From Streptomyces minutiscleroticus (GTDB taxonomy: Bacteria > Actinomycetota > Actinomycetes > Streptomycetales > Streptomycetaceae), in NCBI RefSeq assembly GCF_014650875.1, contig NZ_BMVU01000014.1:62001-126000 (forward strand): a DNA stretch of 64,000 nt, given 5' to 3'. Under the pieces are notes generated by a model. The model was not told where the DNA came from and made no database searches. It worked only from the letters and a program-made list of their open reading frames with translations. The position numbers were made by a program, and so were the translations under genes. Below, one piece after another: positions 1 through 8,731 of this stretch (position 1 is the first letter of the stretch; every line of letters starts with the position of its first letter).

Positions 1-279
1 AAAGAGGTTCTCCGTGGGGTAGTCCCCGGGGAGCACGGCGACGAAGACGGGCTTGTCCGCGTCCTCGATCCTCTTGGCCAGGGCCTCGGCGTCGGGAGCG
101 GACAGGATGTCCGAGGCCGCCGGATCGACGTACACGGGGCTCTCGCGGAGCGCCTCGGCGATCACGGAGACGTCCGTGGCGGCGTCCGCGCGGGGGGCGC
201 CGGCGGTCAGCGCCAGCAGCGCCGCGAACACGGCCAGCAGCGCGGCGAGCCCCTTGGGCAGTGCGGCAGCACCCTTCAT
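1..279 (-). CDS. Secreted or membrane-anchored protein, N-terminal fragment (cut by window edge)
   Basis: The ATG at 279 opens a frame that runs off the left edge, so only the first 93 residues are visible. Residues 1-34 look like a signal peptide: a Lys at 3, another at 9, a long Ala/Leu core, and a likely cleavage after PRADA. The mature start contains VSVIAEALRESPVYVDP and later DADKPVFVAVLPGDY, a pattern I associate with extracytoplasmic domains of Streptomyces membrane proteins but cannot name securely. A weak TAGCGT -10-like box lies about 8 nt upstream of the ATG, so the message could be leaderless. Function unknown; C-terminus not in the window. Confidence 0.7.
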   Translation of the reverse strand, partial: MKGAAALPKGLAALLAVFAALLALTAGAPRADAATDVSVIAEALRESPVYVDPAASDILSAPDAEALAKRIEDADKPVFVAVLPGDYPTENLF

Positions 280-319
280 ACTTCGACGCTACCCCGATTT
301 ACGCATTACGGACATCGAA

Positions 320-361
320 CCTGATGGGCGGTGCGTGCCGCGTGCCGCACCGCCCATCAGG
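320..361 (-). terminator. Hairpin terminator after the GH3 gene
   Basis: Perfect 16-bp inverted repeat (arms 320-335 and 346-361, left arm CCTGATGGGCGGTGCG) around a 10-nt loop, ending 18 bp past the GH3 stop codon. There is no T-run, which is usual for Streptomyces GC-hairpin terminators. Confidence 0.75.
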
Positions 362-379
362 AGCCGTCGGGCGACGGCG

Positions 380-3300
380 TCACGCCGCCCGGTATGCCTG
401 CGTCAGCTTCGCCACCGCCGCCGCGTACCGCCCGGTGAGCAGCAGGTGGTCGGCGTCCGCGAACGGCCCGGCGAACTCCGCCGTGACGGTCGTGCCCGCC
501 TTCTCCTGCACCAGCAGCCGCGCCCGGGTGACGGCCGCCCGGCCGGCCTTCTCGGCGCCCGCCTTCTCGGCGGCGGCGGCCGCGAGGGCCAGCGCCTTGA
601 GGGTGCCGGTGCCGCCGGAGGGCACGGCGGTGCGCGTCGTCAGGCCCCAGCCGTAGGGGAACTGCGGGTCGTACGAGGCGTCGCCGACGTTGATCGGCAG
701 CTGCGCCTCGGACCTCGGCCAGGTGACCGGCAGCTGCCCGGTGAAGGCCCGCCGGCCGTAGAGCACGTCCGCGACGCCGTCGCCCTCGGTGCCCGGCAGC
801 CAGGAGGCGACGAGCGCGTCGATGGCGCCGAGCCGGTCGCCGATCAGCTGGGGGCGGCCGGAGACGACCAGCACCGCGCACTTCATGGCGCCGCACACCT
901 TGTCCACGGCGGCCCGGTCGGCGGCGGTCGGCTCCAGGTCGTTGCCGTTGCCGACGTCGCCCACGCCCTCGGCGTACGGGGTCTCGCCGATCACGACCAC
1001 GCCCACGTCGTAGCCGTCCGTGGGGGCGGAGGCGTCCTCGGAGTAGGTGATGCCGGCGCCGGGGGCGGCCTTCCTCATGCCCTCCAGGACCGTCGTGCCC
1101 TCGGTGATGTCGCCGGAGGAGCCCTGCCAGGTGACGGTCCAGCCGCCGCTCTGGTTGCCGAGGTCGTCGGCGTTGGACCCGGCGACGTACACCTTCTGGT
1201 TCTTCCTCAGCGGCAGGACGCCGCCCTCGTTCTTGAGCAGGACCTGCGACGCGGCGGCCGCCTCGCGGGCCACCGCCCGGTGCTTCGCCGAGCCGATCCC
1301 CGAGGCGCCGCGGGTGTCCGCGTACGGCTTCTCGAACAGGCCGAGGCGGAACTTCTGGGCGAGGATGCGCGACACGGCGTCGTCGATCCGCTTCTCGCCG
1401 ATCCGGCCCGCCTCGACCTCGTCGACCAGGATCTGGTGGAAGGACTTGTACTCGTACGGGACCATGATCATGTCGAGGCCCGCGTTGACCGAGGTGCGCA
1501 CGTCGGAGGCGTAGTCGCCAGGCAGCTGGTCGATGGCGGCCCAGTCGCTGATCACGAAGCCGTCGAAGCCCAGGCGGTTCTTGAGCACCCCGGTGAGCAT
1601 CTCCGTGTCGGCGTGCATCTTCACCGGGCCCTTGTCGTCGCCGACGATGTCGAGCGAGGAGTACGAGGGCATGACCGTGCCGACGCCGCGGTCCACGGCG
1701 TCCCGGTACGGCGCGAGGTGCACCGCCTCCAGCTGCTGCCGGGTGACCGTGGTGACGCCCTGGTCGACGGTGTAGCTGCCGGTGGTCGACGAGCCGTACG
1801 CGGTGCCGCCGTCGGCCACGAAGTGCTTGGCCGTGGCCAGCACCTTGTCGCCGCGGTCGAGGTCCCGGCCGTCGGCGGCCCCCTGGAAGCCCTGGATCAT
1901 CGTCTCCATGGACTCCACCAGAGCCGGGTCCTCGCCGAAGGACTCGTAGGAGCGGCCCCAGCGCTCGTCGCGCGTCACGCACAGGCAGGGGGCGAAGTCC
2001 CACGGGACGCCGGTGGCGCGCACCTCGGCGGCGGTCACCGCGCCGGTGTCGTACGCGATCCCCGGGTCGCGGGCGGCCCCGATGCCGATGTTGTGCGGCA
2101 TGATCGTGGCGCCGACGAGGTTGTTGTGGCCGTGCACGGCGTCCACGCCGTAGATCAGCGGGATCTGGAACCGGGTGGCCCGCGTGCGCAGCTGGAAGCC
2201 GTCGATCGTCTTCGCCCAGGCCTCGGCCGTGTTCGGGGTCGGCGTCGAGCCGCCGCCGGAGAGCACGGAGCCGAGGCCGTAGGCGGCGACGTCGCCCGCG
2301 GTGCCGAGCGCGGCCCGCTCGGCCTGGGTCATCTGCCCGGCCTTCTCCGCCAGGGACATCCGCGACAGCAGGTCCGCGACCCGCTTCTTCACCGGCAGTC
2401 CCTTGTCCAGGTAGGGCAGTCCGTGGGCGTCCACGACGACCTGCGGGGTCTCCGCGGGCGCCTTCGCGCCGGTCACCGTCAGCCTCAGCGGGATCGTCTC
2501 GGCCGCCTCGGCCGCCCTGTCCTCCAGGGTGCGCACCTCGACCGTGCGGGAGGTGCCGGAGGCGGTGCCCGCGGGGAAGCTGACGGAGCCCTCGACCTCG
2601 GCGTAGTCCTCGGCGGAGGCGGTGCCGCCGGCCGTCTCGTACGCGACGGTCACCGGCTCGTCGAGGGGCGCGGAGCCGGTGGTGGCGACCGAGATCCGCA
2701 CCTTCGCCGTGCCGCCCTCCCGTACCGGGTGGACGGCGGAGTCGGTGAGCACCTGGGCGCGCAGGGACTGGTCGGCCCGGCCGTACAGCTCGACGCCGTC
2801 CATCGCGAAGCCGCTCTTCACGCCGGTGGGCAGCGTGACCGCGTAGCCCCACATCCGCGTCAGCCCGAGGACGTGGTCGATGCCGCCGACCGGCTGGTGG
2901 TCCGTACGGTACGTGAAGTCGGCGAAGGGGATCTCCACCTGTTTCCAGCCGGTCCGGTCGTCGGTGAAGGACGTGGTCCACAGCTCGGAGGCGCCGCCGT
3001 TCGCGCCGCCGTCCTTGATCTCGAAGTGGACCGCCTCGCCGGTGCCCCGGCCCTCCCACCAGAAGCGGACGCCCTTGTGGGCCGACCAGTCGTGGGCCGG
3101 CCCGTCGGAGGCGAACTCGTGGCTGAAGCCGCCGTAGCCGCTGATGTCGTAGCCGCCGGAGAGGACCTTCTCCCCCTCGGGCGCGTCGTCGCGCGCGGCG
3201 AGTTCCAGAGTGGGCGGGTCGTCGGTGTCGCCGCCCCAGGTGAAGAGGGCCTCGGCGGGCGGGTTCGCGAACGGAACCTCGCCCTCGAAGCGGTCCACCG

Positions 3301-3403
3301 GCACCGGGGCCGGGTCGCCGGCGCCGGCCGCCTGTCCCGCGGCGGCCAGCGGCAGCAGCCCGGTGAGCAGGGCGGCGGAGACGAGCAGGGCGGTTCTTCG
3401 CAT
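380..3403 (-). CDS. Secreted glycoside hydrolase family 3 beta-glucosidase with carbohydrate-binding and Calx-beta modules
   Basis: Predicted exo-acting beta-glucosidase acting outside the cell on beta-glucan oligomers. 1,007 residues. Signal peptide at 1-27; a CIA30/CBM11-like jelly-roll module at about 37-208 (FRFWW-type tryptophans, TGWKQVEIPF); a Calx-beta-like module at about 214-312; a GH3 N-domain from about 331 with KHFVADG near 526 and the nucleophile in ISDW (Asp620); then the GH3 C-domain and a short Ala-rich tail. The ATG at 3403 is preferred over the in-frame ATG at 3424 because GAGGG lies just upstream of it and nothing Shine-Dalgarno-like precedes 3424. Divergent from the GH30 gene, with which it probably shares control. 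Exact substrate (beta-1,3-, 1,4- or 1,6-glucan) cannot be read from sequence. Confidence 0.92.
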   Translation of the reverse strand: MRRTALLVSAALLTGLLPLAAAGQAAGAGDPAPVPVDRFEGEVPFANPPAEALFTWGGDTDDPPTLELAARDDAPEGEKVLSGGYDISGYGGFSHEFASDGPAHDWSAHKGVRFWWEGRGTGEAVHFEIKDGGANGGASELWTTSFTDDRTGWKQVEIPFADFTYRTDHQPVGGIDHVLGLTRMWGYAVTLPTGVKSGFAMDGVELYGRADQSLRAQVLTDSAVHPVREGGTAKVRISVATTGSAPLDEPVTVAYETAGGTASAEDYAEVEGSVSFPAGTASGTSRTVEVRTLEDRAAEAAETIPLRLTVTGAKAPAETPQVVVDAHGLPYLDKGLPVKKRVADLLSRMSLAEKAGQMTQAERAALGTAGDVAAYGLGSVLSGGGSTPTPNTAEAWAKTIDGFQLRTRATRFQIPLIYGVDAVHGHNNLVGATIMPHNIGIGAARDPGIAYDTGAVTAAEVRATGVPWDFAPCLCVTRDERWGRSYESFGEDPALVESMETMIQGFQGAADGRDLDRGDKVLATAKHFVADGGTAYGSSTTGSYTVDQGVTTVTRQQLEAVHLAPYRDAVDRGVGTVMPSYSSLDIVGDDKGPVKMHADTEMLTGVLKNRLGFDGFVISDWAAIDQLPGDYASDVRTSVNAGLDMIMVPYEYKSFHQILVDEVEAGRIGEKRIDDAVSRILAQKFRLGLFEKPYADTRGASGIGSAKHRAVAREAAAASQVLLKNEGGVLPLRKNQKVYVAGSNADDLGNQSGGWTVTWQGSSGDITEGTTVLEGMRKAAPGAGITYSEDASAPTDGYDVGVVVIGETPYAEGVGDVGNGNDLEPTAADRAAVDKVCGAMKCAVLVVSGRPQLIGDRLGAIDALVASWLPGTEGDGVADVLYGRRAFTGQLPVTWPRSEAQLPINVGDASYDPQFPYGWGLTTRTAVPSGGTGTLKALALAAAAAEKAGAEKAGRAAVTRARLLVQEKAGTTVTAEFAGPFADADHLLLTGRYAAAVAKLTQAYRAA

Positions 3404-3638
3404 GGGTCCCTCGGCTCCCGTCATTGAGATCGCGGCTTAAATCATGGCGTGAGTTAACTGGCGTGACGGTACGCCGTCAAGACCTGACGCCGGAACCGGT
3501 ACAGCCGCGGCCCATGGCCGGAACGTGCCCGCCGCCCTTTCATTCCCTGAACGCCGAACCCCTTGACGTGTACACGAAGGCGTCATTTACTCACGGCTCG
3601 CACGCCCCGTTCCCCCACCCCCAGAAGGGCGGCACTCG
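3404..3638. promoter_or_regulatory. Shared control region of the divergent GH3 and GH30 genes
   Basis: 235 bp between two divergent glycosidase starts. It holds TGACGG-TACG-CCGTCA (3464-3479, perfect 6-bp arms), a GTTAAC palindrome just left of it, and CGTGTACACG (3567-3576, a perfect 10-bp palindrome) lying between TTGACG (3563-3568) and CGTCA (3581-3585). TTGACG could be the -35 of the GH30 promoter, with TTTACT (3586-3591) as a poor -10 at 17-bp spacing. Operator function is inferred from symmetry and position only. Confidence 0.45.
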
Positions 3639-5513
3639 ATGCACCCCTCCACCAGAGCCGAGCGGCTGGCCCGGTGTCTCCTCACCGGCGCCCTGGCCGC
3701 GGCCGGACTCGCCGGCGTCGCGGCGGCGCCCGCGCACGCCGCGGGCGAACAGGTCACGGCCTATCTGACGACGACCGACGACTCCGGCGGCCGCCACGTC
3801 GTGCGCGGCCTGGAGGCCCAGGCCCCGTTCGCCTTCCAGTCCGGCAGCGGCGGCGGCGAGAACATCTCGGTCGACGAGAACACCCGCTACCAGACCTTCA
3901 CCGGCGGCGGCGCGTCCTTCACGGACACGGCGGCCTGGCTGATGAACAGCAGCGGCGCGCTGTCGCAGGCCACGCGGGACGCCACGATGCGGAAGCTGTT
4001 CTCGCCGACGGAGGGCATCGGGCTGTCGTTCCTGCGCAATCCGATGGGCGGCTCCGACCTGGCCCGCTTCGGCTACACCTACGACGACGTGCCGGCCGGG
4101 CAGACCGACGCCGGCCTCTCCCGGTTCTCGATCGCCCACGACCAGGAGGCCGTGCTGCCGCTCACCAAGCAGGCCCGGCAGCTCAACCCGGACCTGACCG
4201 TGATGGCCTCACCGTGGACGGCCCCGGCCTGGATGAAGGACAGCGGACAGCTCAACGGCGGCTGGCTGAAGGCCGAGTACTACGGCGCGTACGCCTCGTA
4301 CTTCGTGAAGTACCTCCAGGCCTACCGCGACCAGGGCGTCCCGGTCTCCTACGTCACCGCGCAGAACGAGCCCACCTGCTGCTCGGGCTACCCGTCGATG
4401 AGCTGGAACGCCTCCGGCCTCGCCTACTTCACCAAGAGCGAGCTGCTGCCCAAGCTCCAGGCGGCGGGCCTGTCCACCAAGGTGCTCGCGCACGACTGGA
4501 ACTGGGACACCTACGACGCCTACGCAGCCCGGACGGTCGACGACGCGGCGGTGCGCTCGCACCCGAACTTCGGCGGCATCGCCTGGCACGGCTACGGCGG
4601 CGACGTGGCCGAGCAGACGTCCGTGCACGACCGGTACCCGCAGCTGGACGCCTTCGGCACCGAGCACTCCGGCGGCACCTGGATCGCCAACCAGCAGCGC
4701 GAGGACATGAGCAACATCATCGACTACACCCGCAACTGGGCGAAGTCGGTGACGAAGTGGTCCCTGGCCGTGGACCAGAACCGGGGCCCGCACAACGGCG
4801 GCTGCGGCACCTGCGACGGCCTGATCACCGTGCACAACGGCGACTCCCGGCACGGCCAGGTGGACTACACGATCGAGTACTACACGATGGGCCACCTGAC
4901 GAAGTTCGTGAAGCCGGGCGCGCAGCGCATCGCCTCGACCGCGAGCTCGTCGGTGCCGAACGTGGCGTGGCGCAACCCGGACGGCTCCAAGGCCCTGATC
5001 GCCTACAACGACGCCTCGTCCGCGAGGACCGTGACCATCGCCTGGGGCTCGCAGCACGCGACGTACTCGCTGCCCGGGAAGACCTCGGCGACCTTCACCT
5101 GGTCCGGCACGCAGTCCGGCGGCGGCGACCGCTCGGGCGCCTTCGTGGGCCTGGCGGGCAAGTGCCTGGACGTGGCCGGCGGCTCGACCGCGAACGGCAC
5201 CGCCGTGCAGCTCCACGACTGCAACGGCTCGGCCGCGCAGCGCTGGACCGTGAAGGCCGACGGTTCGGTCCAGGCGCTCGGCAAGTGCCTGGACGTCACC
5301 TCCGCCTCGACGGCGGACGGCGCGAAGGTGCAGCTCTACGACTGCAACGGGACGACCGCCCAGCGCTGGTCGTACAACGCCTCCACCGGCGACGTCGTCA
5401 ACACGGCGGCCGACAGGTGCCTCGACGTGACGGACAACTCGTCGGCGAACGGGGCGCGGGCGCAGATCTGGTCGTGCACGGGGGCGCCGAACCAGAAGTG
5501 GCGCCTGCAGTAG
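3639..5513 (+). CDS. Secreted GH30-family beta-glucanase with C-terminal ricin-type lectin (CBM13)
   Basis: Predicted retaining glycosidase of family GH30 (the family of endo-beta-1,6-glucanases, glucosylceramidases and xylanases). 624 residues. Signal peptide to about residue 35 (PAHA-A). Catalytic domain about 40-485: the acid/base is the Glu of AQNEPTCC (Glu244) and the nucleophile is in FGTEHSGG (Glu342). A ricin B-type beta-trefoil at about 494-624 has three KCLDV/QxW repeats (QRWTV, QRWSY, QKWRL). The glucan-like partner GH3 gene next door makes a beta-1,6- or mixed glucan target (fungal or oomycete wall) more likely than xylan, but this is inference. An AAGGG-type ribosome site precedes the ATG. 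Confidence 0.92.
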   Translation: MHPSTRAERLARCLLTGALAAAGLAGVAAAPAHAAGEQVTAYLTTTDDSGGRHVVRGLEAQAPFAFQSGSGGGENISVDENTRYQTFTGGGASFTDTAAWLMNSSGALSQATRDATMRKLFSPTEGIGLSFLRNPMGGSDLARFGYTYDDVPAGQTDAGLSRFSIAHDQEAVLPLTKQARQLNPDLTVMASPWTAPAWMKDSGQLNGGWLKAEYYGAYASYFVKYLQAYRDQGVPVSYVTAQNEPTCCSGYPSMSWNASGLAYFTKSELLPKLQAAGLSTKVLAHDWNWDTYDAYAARTVDDAAVRSHPNFGGIAWHGYGGDVAEQTSVHDRYPQLDAFGTEHSGGTWIANQQREDMSNIIDYTRNWAKSVTKWSLAVDQNRGPHNGGCGTCDGLITVHNGDSRHGQVDYTIEYYTMGHLTKFVKPGAQRIASTASSSVPNVAWRNPDGSKALIAYNDASSARTVTIAWGSQHATYSLPGKTSATFTWSGTQSGGGDRSGAFVGLAGKCLDVAGGSTANGTAVQLHDCNGSAAQRWTVKADGSVQALGKCLDVTSASTADGAKVQLYDCNGTTAQRWSYNASTGDVVNTAADRCLDVTDNSSANGARAQIWSCTGAPNQKWRLQ

Positions 5514-5528
5514 GCGCGCGTTCCGGTC

Positions 5529-5595
5529 CCGCCGCGCCTCCCGTCCCGGCTCCTGGGGGCAGCGCCCCCGCACACGGGACGGGAAGGAGCGGCGG
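5529..5595 (+). terminator. Terminator hairpin after the GH30 gene
   Basis: Nested inverted repeats 15 bp past the GH30 stop: CCGCCGC/GCGGCGG (5529-5535 with 5589-5595) outside CCCGTCCCG/CGGGACGGG (5540-5548 with 5575-5583), enclosing GGGGGC-AGC-GCCCCC (5555-5569). Confidence 0.6.
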
Positions 5596-5610
5596 GGCGA
5601 GGAGGCGTCG

Positions 5611-5636
5611 GCCGGCCCCGGCAGGGCGGGGCCGGC
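5611..5636 (-). terminator. Hairpin at the 3' end of cimA
   Basis: GCCGGCCCCG and CGGGGCCGGC (5611-5620, 5627-5636) form a 10-bp stem with a 6-nt loop that abuts the cimA stop codon, on the convergent side facing GH30. Confidence 0.55.
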
Positions 5637-7261
5637 TACTCGGCCGGCTCGACCCCGGCCCGCAGCAGGCCGTACGTGTACGCGTCCTCCAGGGCGCCCC
5701 ACGACGCGGCGATGACGTTCTCCGCGACGCCCACGGTCGACCACTCGCCCGCGCCGTCCGAGGTGGAGATGAGCACACGGGTCGTGGAGGACGTGCCGTG
5801 CTTGCCCTCCAGGATGCGGACCTTGTAGTCGACCAGCTCCAGCTGCGCGAGCTGCGGGTAGATCTTCTCCAGGGCCACGCGCAGGGCCCGGTCCAGGGCG
5901 TTGACCGGGCCGTTGCCCTCCGCCGTGGCGACGATGCGCTCGCCCTTGGCCCACAGCTTCACCGTGGCCTCGTTGGCGTGGGTGCCGTCGGGGCGGTCCT
6001 CGACGATGGCGCGCCAGGACTCGACCCGGAAGTACGAGCGGGCCCGGCCCTCGGCCTCCGCGCGCAGCAGCAGCTCGAAACTGGCGTCGGCCGCCTCGTA
6101 CGTGTAGCCCTTGAGCTCGCGCTCCTTGACGCGCTCCACGACCCGGCCGACCAGCTCGCGGTCACCGCCGAGGTCGATGCCCAGCTCCTTGCCCTTGAGC
6201 TCGATCGAGGCGCGGCCCGCCATGTCGGAGACGAGCATCCGCATGGTGTTGCCGACCAGCTCGGGGTCGATGTGCTGGTACAGGTCCGGGTCGACCTTGA
6301 TGGCCGAGGCGTGCAGGCCCGCCTTGTGCGCGAAGGCGGAGACCCCGACGTAGGGCTGGTGCGTGGACGGGGTGAGGTTGACGACCTCGGCGATCGCGTG
6401 CGAGATGCGGGTCATCTCGGACAGCGCGCCCTCGGGCAGCACCTTCTTGCCGTACTTCAGCTCCAGGGCGGCGACGACCGGGAAGAGGTTGGAGTTGCCG
6501 ACGCGCTCGCCGTAGCCGTTGGCGGTGCACTGCACGTGGGTCGCGCCCGCGTCGACGGCGGCGAGGGTGTTGGCGACGGCGCAGCCGGTGTCGTCCTGCG
6601 CGTGGATGCCGAGCCGGGCGCCGGTGTCGGCGAGGACGGTGGCGACGACGGCCTGCACCTGGGCGGGGAGCATGCCGCCGTTGGTGTCGCAGAGCACCAC
6701 GACGTCGGCGCCGGCCTCCGCGGCGGTGCGCACGACCGCCTTGGCGTACTCGGGGTTCGCGCGGTAGCCGTCGAAGAAGTGCTCGCAGTCGACGAAGACG
6801 CGGCGGCCCTGGGCGCGCAGGTGGGAGACGGTGTCGCGGACCATCTCCAGGTTCTCTTCCAGGGTGGTGCGCAGGGCCAGTTCGACGTGCCGGTCGTGAG
6901 ACTTGGCGACGAGCGTGATCACCTGGGCACCGGAGTCGAGCAGTGCCTTGACCTGCGGGTCCTCGGACGCCTTCCCGCCTGCACGGCGGGTGGCGCCGAA
7001 CGCGACGAGCTGCGCGTTCTTGAAGTCGATCTCCTGCTGGGCGCGGGCGAAGAACTCGGTGTCGCGGGGGTTGGCCCCGGGCCAGCCGCCCTCGATGAAG
7101 CCCACGCCGAAGTCGTCCAGGTGCCGGGCGATGGTCAGCTTGTCCGCGACGGTGAGGTTGATGCCCTCACGCTGCGCGCCGTCGCGCAGCGTGGTGTCGA
7201 AGACGTGGAAGTCGTCGTCGACGCGCGAGGGGGCGAAATGCTCGTCGGTTGCGTCCGTCAT
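5636..7261 (-). CDS. cimA: (R)-citramalate synthase / LeuA-family acyltransferase
   Basis: Predicted to condense acetyl-CoA with pyruvate to citramalate, the threonine-independent entry to isoleucine synthesis. 541 residues. HMGL-like TIM barrel at the N-terminus: VFDTTLRDGAQREG (the R-D of the active site), VDCEHFFDGY, LCDTNGGMLP, and the metal-binding His pair in GIHAQDDTGCAVAN. LeuA-type dimer/allosteric domain from about residue 400 (TYEAADASFELLLRA onwards). ATG at 7261 chosen because AGGAG lies 8 nt upstream; a much longer open frame upstream lacks a site. Lies head-to-tail with ilvE and leuB. An intrinsic terminator in its 5' leader suggests attenuation. Paralogous 2-isopropylmalate synthase activity is the alternative call. 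Confidence 0.88.
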   Translation of the reverse strand: MTDATDEHFAPSRVDDDFHVFDTTLRDGAQREGINLTVADKLTIARHLDDFGVGFIEGGWPGANPRDTEFFARAQQEIDFKNAQLVAFGATRRAGGKASEDPQVKALLDSGAQVITLVAKSHDRHVELALRTTLEENLEMVRDTVSHLRAQGRRVFVDCEHFFDGYRANPEYAKAVVRTAAEAGADVVVLCDTNGGMLPAQVQAVVATVLADTGARLGIHAQDDTGCAVANTLAAVDAGATHVQCTANGYGERVGNSNLFPVVAALELKYGKKVLPEGALSEMTRISHAIAEVVNLTPSTHQPYVGVSAFAHKAGLHASAIKVDPDLYQHIDPELVGNTMRMLVSDMAGRASIELKGKELGIDLGGDRELVGRVVERVKERELKGYTYEAADASFELLLRAEAEGRARSYFRVESWRAIVEDRPDGTHANEATVKLWAKGERIVATAEGNGPVNALDRALRVALEKIYPQLAQLELVDYKVRILEGKHGTSSTTRVLISTSDGAGEWSTVGVAENVIAASWGALEDAYTYGLLRAGVEPAE

Positions 7262-7367
7262 CTCTCTGGCTCCTGGAACTCGGAATCGGTCTACCGGAAT
7301 GACCGGCTCCACCGCCCTCATGGTCCCGCGCGCTCCGGTCCCGGCCGCGGGTGGGGCCAGGAAACAG

Positions 7368-7509
7368 AAAAACCCCTCGCGGGTGCGAGAGGTCTGCGCG
7401 CGGGTCGAGGACGACGGTGTCCGCCCGTACGTGGTCGTACAGGAGGTCACTGCGGACCGGCGCGCCTGCTGCCCATAATCATGGCGAGCGAGAGCACGGG
7501 GGCAGTCTG
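7368..7509 (-). promoter_or_regulatory. cimA leader with intrinsic terminator (candidate attenuator) and promoter
   Basis: On the minus strand a stem CCTCTCGC-ACCC-GCGAGGGG (7373-7392, one G-T pair) is followed by TTTTT (7368-7372), about 107 nt before the cimA ATG. Upstream, CAGACT (7504-7509) with GTGAAC 17 bp before it resembles a Streptomyces promoter. A start-stop frame of 11 codons (7447-7482, MIMGSRRAGPQ) sits between promoter and terminator but has no ribosome site and only one Ile codon, so the regulatory trigger is unclear. Confidence 0.6.
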
Positions 7510-7564
7510 GCACAGTCCGCCCCCGCGTTCACCGTTCGTCTCAGCATGCGAGCCGCATCGTCCG

Positions 7565-7601
7565 GTCCGCGGCGGTCCCCGGGGCCGGACGCGCCGCGGA
7601 C
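7565..7601 (-). terminator. Terminator hairpin after ilvE
   Basis: GTCCGCGGCG (7565-7574) pairs with CGCCGCGGAC (7592-7601), with GTCC/GGAC pairing inside. It lies 38 bp past the ilvE stop and upstream of the cimA promoter, so cimA is probably transcribed separately. Confidence 0.65.
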
Positions 7602-7639
7602 GGGCGGGTCCGCGGCGGCCCCGGCGGCCGGTGCGGGGC

Positions 7640-8731
7640 TCAGGCCAGGCGGTGCATCCAGCCGTGCTCGTCGCCCGCCGTGCCGCGCTGGATGTCGAGG
7701 AGCTTCTCGCGCAGGCGCAGGGTGACCTCGCCGGGCTCGCCGCCCGCCTGCCGCCACTCGGCGCCGCTGGTGCGCTTGACCGTGCCGACCGGGGTGATGA
7801 CGGCCGCGGTGCCGCAGGCGAAGACCTCCGTCAGCGCCCCGCTCTCGGCGTCGCGCTGCCACTGGTCGATCGAGACGCGCTCCTCCTCGGCGGTGTAACC
7901 GAGGTCACGGGCGACCGTGAGCAGCGAGTCGCGCGTGACGCCCTCCAGGATGGAGCCGGACAGCGCCGGGGTGACGATGCGGTCGCCGTAGACGAAGTAC
8001 AGGTTCATGCCGCCGAGTTCCTCGACCCACGCGTGCTCGACGGCGTCGAGGTAGCAGACCTGGTCGCAGCCCTGGGCGGCGGCCTCGGCCTGGGCGAGCA
8101 GGGAGGCCGCGTAGTTGCCGCCCGTCTTGGCGTCGCCCATGCCGCCGGGGACGGCGCGCACCCGGTCCTCGGAGACGAAGATGGAGACGGGCTTGACGCC
8201 GCCCGGGAAGTAGGCGCCCGCCGGGGAGGCGATCACGATGAACAGGTACTCGTCGGCGGGCCTGACACCCAGGCCGACCTCGCTCGCGATCATGAACGGG
8301 CGCAGGTAGAGGGACTCCTCGCCGCCGTGCGCGGGCACCCAGGCCCGGTCCTGCCGCACGAGGGCGTCGCAGGCCTCGACGAAGGTCTCGACCGGCAGCT
8401 CGGGCATCGCCAGGCGGCGGGCGGAGCGCTGGAAGCGCTCGGCGTTCTTCTCGGGCCGGAAGGTGGCGACGGACCCGTCGGGCTGCCGGTATGCCTTGAG
8501 CCCCTCGAAGATCTCCTGCGCGTAGTGCAGGGTCATGTTCGCCGGGTCCAGCGAGAGCGGCCCGTAGGGAACGAGCTGGCCGTCGTGCCAGCCCCGGCCC
8601 GCGGTCCACTTGATCGTCACCATGTGGTCGGTGAAGTGGCGGCCGAATCCGGGGTTGGCCAGGATCGCCTCCCGCTCCGCGTCGGAGAGCGGGTTCGCGG
8701 TGGGCTTGAGCTCGATCGTGGGCGTCGTCAT
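7640..8731 (-). CDS. ilvE: Branched-chain amino acid aminotransferase
   Basis: PLP enzyme of fold type IV that makes Leu, Ile and Val from their 2-oxo acids (and runs in reverse in catabolism). 363 residues, the usual length of the eukaryote-like BCAT group. The PLP lysine is Lys202 in GDAKTGGNYAAS; EEL-GGMNLYFVY and the CGTAAVITPVG phosphate-binding stretch are present. ATG at 8731 has AAGGA 8 nt upstream. Separated from leuB by 255 bp including a strong hairpin; a GATAAT box (8841-8846) on this strand may be its own -10. Confidence 0.96.
   Translation of the reverse strand: MTTPTIELKPTANPLSDAEREAILANPGFGRHFTDHMVTIKWTAGRGWHDGQLVPYGPLSLDPANMTLHYAQEIFEGLKAYRQPDGSVATFRPEKNAERFQRSARRLAMPELPVETFVEACDALVRQDRAWVPAHGGEESLYLRPFMIASEVGLGVRPADEYLFIVIASPAGAYFPGGVKPVSIFVSEDRVRAVPGGMGDAKTGGNYAASLLAQAEAAAQGCDQVCYLDAVEHAWVEELGGMNLYFVYGDRIVTPALSGSILEGVTRDSLLTVARDLGYTAEEERVSIDQWQRDAESGALTEVFACGTAAVITPVGTVKRTSGAEWRQAGGEPGEVTLRLREKLLDIQRGTAGDEHGWMHRLA

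Noticed and set aside
53..3427. A 1,124-codon open frame on the plus strand opposite the GH3 gene
   Set aside because: Very high GC keeps non-coding frames open. Its product is Arg/Gly/Val low-complexity sequence, while the minus strand encodes a full GH3 enzyme with all motifs.
7896..7898. Other TAA triplets inside minus-strand genes (in ilvE, TetR, ilvC, ilvB, thioesterase and sseB-like genes) as further TTA codons
   Set aside because: Each was checked against the protein frame and reads across Gly-Tyr or Arg-Tyr codons (GGT TAC / CGT TAC), so they are out of frame.
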